DNA of 64,000 nt from Micromonospora sp. RP3T (GTDB lineage: Bacteria > Actinomycetota > Actinomycetes > Mycobacteriales > Micromonosporaceae), in contig NZ_PYPS01000031.1 of the NCBI RefSeq assembly GCF_003027925.1, positions 1-64,000 of the forward strand. Direction: 5' to 3'. The first letter of the stretch is position 1. Each line of letters starts with the position of its first letter. A program made the translations under genes and the position numbers. Under the pieces are notes generated by a model, which was not told the origin of the DNA, ran no database searches, and saw nothing but the letters and a program-made list of their open reading frames with translations. Shown here in pieces: positions 60,625 to 64,000 of this stretch.

Positions 60625-62376
60625 TCAGGCGGTGTACGGGAGGGTGAGCTGCGACCCGTCGCCGACGGCGAGGGTGGACGGGGCGGCGCCGATGGCGTTC
60701 CACACCTCCACCCGTACGCTGCCGCCCCGCAGGTCGCCGAGGGTGCCGGTGGCCGTCGCCAGTCCCCGGTCCTGGGTGTAGTCCTCCCAGCCGGTGAGCG
60801 GATCCGTGGCGTAGTAGTGGTACGTCTCCACCCGGTCCCAGGTGCCGTCCCCGGTCAGGTCGTAGGAGACCCGGAGCTGGGTGCCGTTGCCGACCGCGGT
60901 GCCGGCGTCGACGAGGAGACGGAACGAGGTGGTGCCGCCGGTCCACCGCGCGGTCAGGTTGTCCGCCCGGTAGACCCGTGGCGTGTGCGGGGTGCCGACC
61001 CAGGCGCCGTCCGCCGCCGTGATCGTGGCCCGGGCGGTGTCCGCCGGACGCTGCCGGAGCAGGTCAGGTTCGCCGAGGTAGAGCTGCGGTCCGAACGGGC
61101 TCGTCGTCGGGTCCGGCGACGGGCTGTCGGACGCCGACGGGGTGGGGTCCGGCGTGGTCGGCGTCGGGCTCGGGCCGCCGCCGGGGCCGAACGGGCTCAG
61201 GTCGATGCGCGCGGCGCGCGGGTCGCCGTCGTGCACCAGCGACTCCTGGTTGAGCACGTCGTCGAAGGCGAAGCCGTACGCCTTCCCGTCGACCATGTTG
61301 GCGTGCACGATGCGGGAGTAGTGGTTGGTGAGCGTGCCCCGGTAGAAGTCGGCCGGGCCGCCGGAGGGCTGCACGTCGCGGACGCCCAGCGTGGAGCGGT
61401 GCAGCGCGGCGCAGAGCGTCCGGGCGATCGGGCCGACGACGAGGTCGTTCGGGGCGGCGAGCGCGCCGTCGCAGTCCCACACGTCGGAGCTGGTGGGCCT
61501 GGTGAAGCTGGCGACCCGCTGGCCCGCGCCGTCGGTGAACGTCATGACGTCGCCGCTGGTGCGCCCGGTGTACCTGATCCCGGGCTGGTCGAGGAAGGGC
61601 GTCACGGTCAGCGCCCGGGTGGCGTACGCCGACCAGGCCGAGGCGATGTACGGGTCGAGGTAGCCGGCGTCGAGCTGGCCGGCGTCGGCGGCCTTGCCGG
61701 GGGAGAGCACCCGTAGCACGGTGCCGTCGGCCCGGGTCTGCACCGTGCCGTCCCAGCCGGTCTCGGCGCGGATCGCGTCGATGACCTGGTTCCGGCCGTC
61801 GTCGACGAGTCGGCCGGTCTCCCGGGACGCGCCGTCGGCGCCGGTCACACCGACCACGTGCGGGATGGCGAACATGTCGACCTGTGAGCTGTTGAGCCAG
61901 AGCCCGGCGTCGTTGTAGGTGAACTCGGACCAGTCGAACAGGACGTCCCGGTTGGGGTCACCGGCTGCCCAGGGCGCGGGCTGGACGAGGCCGTCCGGGG
62001 TGAGGCGGAACGTCAGTTTCGCGCCGAACGCGAAGTAGACCCGACCGGAGATGTGGCGGGGGACCTTGAGCGTGGTGGCGCCGCCGTTGGCCGGGCCGGG
62101 GATGGCCACGTCGGGGGCGGGGGTCGGTGGCAGGCCGCCGGCCGGCCAGGGGGTGAACGTGCCGGCGGCGTCGACGTGACCGAGCCGGCCGGAGGTGAGG
62201 TCGGTGCCGAGCACGTAGAGCCAGGTGGCGTCGGCCCGACCGGTGTGGTTGGTGACGGTGAGGGGCAGCAGGTTCGGGCCGGTGGCCCGGGCCAGCGAGG
62301 CGGCCGCGACGACCGAGCCGGCGGTGGTGACCAGGAGCGCGAGCAGGGCGCGCAGGATTTTCGTACGGGTGGGCAA
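60625..62376 (-). CDS. Secreted glycoside hydrolase family 64 beta-1,3-glucanase
   Basis: A 583-aa exported enzyme. From TTG 62376 it begins with a classic signal peptide (PTRTKILRALLALLVTTAG, Ala-rich cleavage). The GH64 domain (about 35-380) shows FAFGAKLTFRLTPDGLVQPA, LFDWSEFTYNDAGLWLNSSQ and VDMFAIPHVVGV. A Pro/Ser/Thr linker (about 400-430) leads to a C-terminal domain (LTLPYTA end), probably glycan-binding. TTG 62376 has GGAG at 6 nt; GTG 62403 and GTG 62424 are in-frame alternatives without a ribosome binding site. It likely attacks fungal or algal beta-1,3-glucan. Confidence 0.9.
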   Translation of the reverse strand: MPTRTKILRALLALLVTTAGSVVAAASLARATGPNLLPLTVTNHTGRADATWLYVLGTDLTSGRLGHVDAAGTFTPWPAGGLPPTPAPDVAIPGPANGGATTLKVPRHISGRVYFAFGAKLTFRLTPDGLVQPAPWAAGDPNRDVLFDWSEFTYNDAGLWLNSSQVDMFAIPHVVGVTGADGASRETGRLVDDGRNQVIDAIRAETGWDGTVQTRADGTVLRVLSPGKAADAGQLDAGYLDPYIASAWSAYATRALTVTPFLDQPGIRYTGRTSGDVMTFTDGAGQRVASFTRPTSSDVWDCDGALAAPNDLVVGPIARTLCAALHRSTLGVRDVQPSGGPADFYRGTLTNHYSRIVHANMVDGKAYGFAFDDVLNQESLVHDGDPRAARIDLSPFGPGGGPSPTPTTPDPTPSASDSPSPDPTTSPFGPQLYLGEPDLLRQRPADTARATITAADGAWVGTPHTPRVYRADNLTARWTGGTTSFRLLVDAGTAVGNGTQLRVSYDLTGDGTWDRVETYHYYATDPLTGWEDYTQDRGLATATGTLGDLRGGSVRVEVWNAIGAAPSTLAVGDGSQLTLPYTA

Positions 62377-62440
62377 GGACGACTCCGAGGGTGGTGGGGG
62401 CACGGTGCGGCGATCGCGCGGCACGGTGGAACGGATCCGT

Positions 62441-62483
62441 GAGAGCGCTCTCTCAGCATCGGCGCAGAATGGGCGACTGTCAA
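62441..62483 (-). promoter_or_regulatory. GH64 promoter with LacI-family operator
   Basis: On the minus strand TTGACA (62483-62478), 17 nt, GATGCT (62460-62455) form a good promoter. The perfect palindrome GAGAGCGCTCTC (62441-62452) follows directly and resembles the TGGGAGCGCTCCCA sites of actinobacterial CebR-type LacI repressors, so sugar-responsive repression is inferred. Confidence 0.7.
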
Positions 62484-62496
62484 TGCGAAGGACGCC

Positions 62497-62572
62497 GATG
62501 CAGCTTCATGCGTCACACTGCATGACCTTGCAGGTGCCGGAATCGACTGCTAACCTTTCTGCATAGTCATGC
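62497..62572 (+). promoter_or_regulatory. argC promoter with ArgR-like boxes
   Basis: TTGCAG (62528-62533), 17 nt, TAACCT (62551-62556) form a promoter. ARG-box-like sites are ATGCAGCTTCATGC (62498-62511), TGCATGACCTTGCA (62519-62532) over the -35, and TGCATAGTCATGC (62560-62572) after the -10. Their placement fits arginine repression by ArgR. Confidence 0.65.
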
Positions 62573-62582
62573 GGAGGTTTGT

Positions 62583-63584
62583 ATGGGCATTCGAGTAGCG
62601 GTGGCGGGCGCGAGTGGATACGCGGGCGGCGAACTGCTGCGCCTGCTCGCCGGCCACCCCGAGTTCGAGCTGGTCGCCGCCACCGCGCACCGCCAGGCCG
62701 GCCAGCCCGTCGCCGCCGTACACCCGCAGCTCACCGGCCTGGACCTGGTGTTCGGGGCGACCGAGGCGGAAACCCTGGCCGACGCGGACCTGGTCTTCCT
62801 GGCGTTGCCGCACGGCCAGTCGGCGGCGCTCGCCGCGGCGCTGCCCGACACGGCCATGGTGGTCGACCTCGGCGCCGACCACCGGCTGCGCGACGCCGAC
62901 GCCTGGACCCGCTACTACGGCGGCGCGCACGCCGGCGCCTGGACCTACGGGCTGCCGGAACTGCCCGGCCAACGGCACGAGATCGCGGCGGCGCGGCGGG
63001 TGGCCAGCACCGGCTGCTACGCGGTGGCCACCACGCTGGCGCTGGCCCCGCTGATCGCCGCCGGCGCGGTACGCCCCGACGACGTGGTGGTGGTCGCCGC
63101 CTCCGGCACCTCCGGCGCCGGCCGGGCCGCCAAGGCCCACCTGCTCGGCAGCGAGGTGATGGGCGACCTCTCCCCCTACAAGGTGGGCGTCCACCAGCAC
63201 GTGCCGGAGATCAAGCAGGCCACCGGCGCTACCTCGCTGTCGTTCACGCCGGTGCTGGCCCCGATGCCCCGGGGCATCCTGGCCACCGTCACCGCGGTGC
63301 CGACCGGCGACGCCGACCCCCGCGCGGTGCTGGCCGACGCCTACGTCGACGCGCCCTTCGTGCGCCTGCTGCCCGAGGGGGCGTGGCCGCACACCGCCGC
63401 CACCGCCGGCGGGAACTCCTGTCACCTCCAGGCGACGGTGGACACCGACTCGGGACGGGTCGTCGTGGTCAGCGCCATCGACAACCTGGGCAAGGGCGCG
63501 GCCGGTCAGGCCGTGCAGAACGCCAACCTGATGGCCGGGCTCCCCGAGACCACCGGCCTGTCCGCCTACGGAGTCGCCCCATGA
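62583..63584 (+). CDS. argC: N-acetyl-gamma-glutamyl-phosphate reductase
   Basis: A 333-aa NADPH-dependent enzyme of arginine synthesis. GIRVAVAGASGYAGGELLRL (Rossmann), VASTGCYAVATTLAL (catalytic Cys), VHQHVPEIKQ (catalytic His) and GKGAAGQAVQNANLM are canonical. ATG 62583 follows GCGGAGG. The stop codon TGA begins a repeat shared with the aroC-aroK spacer. Confidence 0.96.
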   Translation: MGIRVAVAGASGYAGGELLRLLAGHPEFELVAATAHRQAGQPVAAVHPQLTGLDLVFGATEAETLADADLVFLALPHGQSAALAAALPDTAMVVDLGADHRLRDADAWTRYYGGAHAGAWTYGLPELPGQRHEIAAARRVASTGCYAVATTLALAPLIAAGAVRPDDVVVVAASGTSGAGRAAKAHLLGSEVMGDLSPYKVGVHQHVPEIKQATGATSLSFTPVLAPMPRGILATVTAVPTGDADPRAVLADAYVDAPFVRLLPEGAWPHTAATAGGNSCHLQATVDTDSGRVVVVSAIDNLGKGAAGQAVQNANLMAGLPETTGLSAYGVAP

Positions 63585-63630
63585 GTGCGAGGAGTGCAGC
63601 GAAGCGGAGCCCCGCAGTCGCGAACGAAGG
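63581..63630 (+). repeat. Stop-codon-linked intergenic repeat (argC-argJ)
   Basis: A 50-nt element beginning ATGAGTGCGAGGAGTGCAGC on the argC stop and ending GAACGAAGGG just before argJ. It is the second copy of the 8416-8466 element and supplies the argJ ribosome binding site. Confidence 0.85.
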
Positions 63631-63638
63631 GAAAGCCC

Positions 63639-64000
63639 CGTGACCGTCACCACCCCCCGCGGCTTCCGCGCCGCCGGTGTCGCCGCCGGCCTCAAGACCT
63701 CCGGCCCCGACGTCGCCCTCGTCGTCAACGACGGACCGGACGCCGGCGTCGCCGGGGTCTTCACCGCCAACCGGGTGAAGGCCGCCCCGGTGCTCTGGAC
63801 CCAGCGGGTCGTGCACGGCGGCGTGGTCCGGGCGGTGGTGCTCAACTCCGGCGGCGCGAACGCCTGCACCGGCCCGGCCGGCTTCCAGGACACCCACGCC
63901 ACCGCCGAGCACACCGCCGCCGTGCTCACCGGCAGCAGCGCCCGGCTGATCGTCGGCGCCGGCGAGGTCGCGGTCTGCTCCACCGGCCTGATCGGCGAGC
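63639..64000 (+). CDS. argJ: Glutamate N-acetyltransferase / amino-acid acetyltransferase (3'-truncated by window)
   Basis: The first 120 residues of ArgJ from GTG 63639, continuing beyond the window. TPRGFRAAGVAAGLKTSG, NRVKAAPVLWTQ, VVLNSGGANACTGPAG and VCSTGLIGE are canonical for the alpha part of this self-cleaving enzyme, which transfers acetyl groups in the cyclic arginine pathway. The Thr-based cleavage site lies beyond the end. It follows argC via a repeat linker. Confidence 0.94.

Overview
The window is high-GC actinomycete chromosome (roughly 70% G+C or more by eye, strong G/C at third codon positions, many GTG starts). Gene order, BldD, mycobacterial-type integration host factor, PyrR and the families of small intergenic repeats point to a Micromonosporaceae member, most likely Micromonospora or a close relative. 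No rRNA, tRNA, CRISPR array, insertion sequence, phage or plasmid gene was recognised. Most of the window is a conserved housekeeping backbone read left to right.

Layout. 1-4.4 kb: three small envelope-type proteins leading into alaS. 4.5-12.9 kb: ruvX, mltG and a shikimate run (aroE, aroC, aroK, aroB, aroQ), interrupted by a minus-strand DUF2243/CtaG-like membrane pair, then efp and nusB. 13.0-13.5 kb: the developmental regulator bldD on the minus strand. 13.7-24.6 kb: the pyrimidine operon (pyrR, pyrB, pyrC, carA, carB, pyrD, later pyrF) behind a PyrR-binding RNA element, with bioA inserted. 24.7-28.4 kb: mihF, a degenerate guanylate-kinase-like gene, rpoZ, coaBC, metK. 28.5-36.1 kb: PriA-like protein, a kinase/ParB-like fusion, an orphan P450, then def-fmt-rsmB. 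36.4-40.1 kb: a secreted M28 aminopeptidase and two tandem septum-formation-type lipoproteins. 40.3-46.5 kb: rpe, a REC-GGDEF regulator, and an FMN-riboswitch-controlled riboflavin operon (ribD, ribE, a PnuC/PnuX-type transporter, ribBA, ribH). 46.6-49.2 kb: hisE, hisG, a DMT transporter and a PH-domain protein. 49.2-55.5 kb: infC (ATC start)-rpmI-rplT, an rRNA/tRNA methyltransferase, pheS-pheT. 60.6-64 kb: a secreted GH64 glucanase with a LacI-type operator, and argC-argJ with ArgR-like boxes; argJ runs off the window.

The accessory segment is 55.6-60.6 kb. A minus-strand Crp-type regulator, perhaps membrane-anchored, is divergent from a tightly overlapping three-gene operon: (A) a class III nucleotide-cyclase-like domain with a Gly/Asn-rich C-terminal motif; (B) a large protein carrying the same motif at its N-terminus, followed by a degenerate P-loop domain, a regularly spaced cysteine cluster and HEAT-like repeats; (C) an unrecognised protein. 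A motif shared between an NLR-like protein and its neighbour is the layout expected of a signalling or conflict system. This is the best candidate in the window for something undescribed.

Intergenic DNA is also informative: at least four families of short repeats or palindromes recur here, some placed exactly on stop codons between genes.
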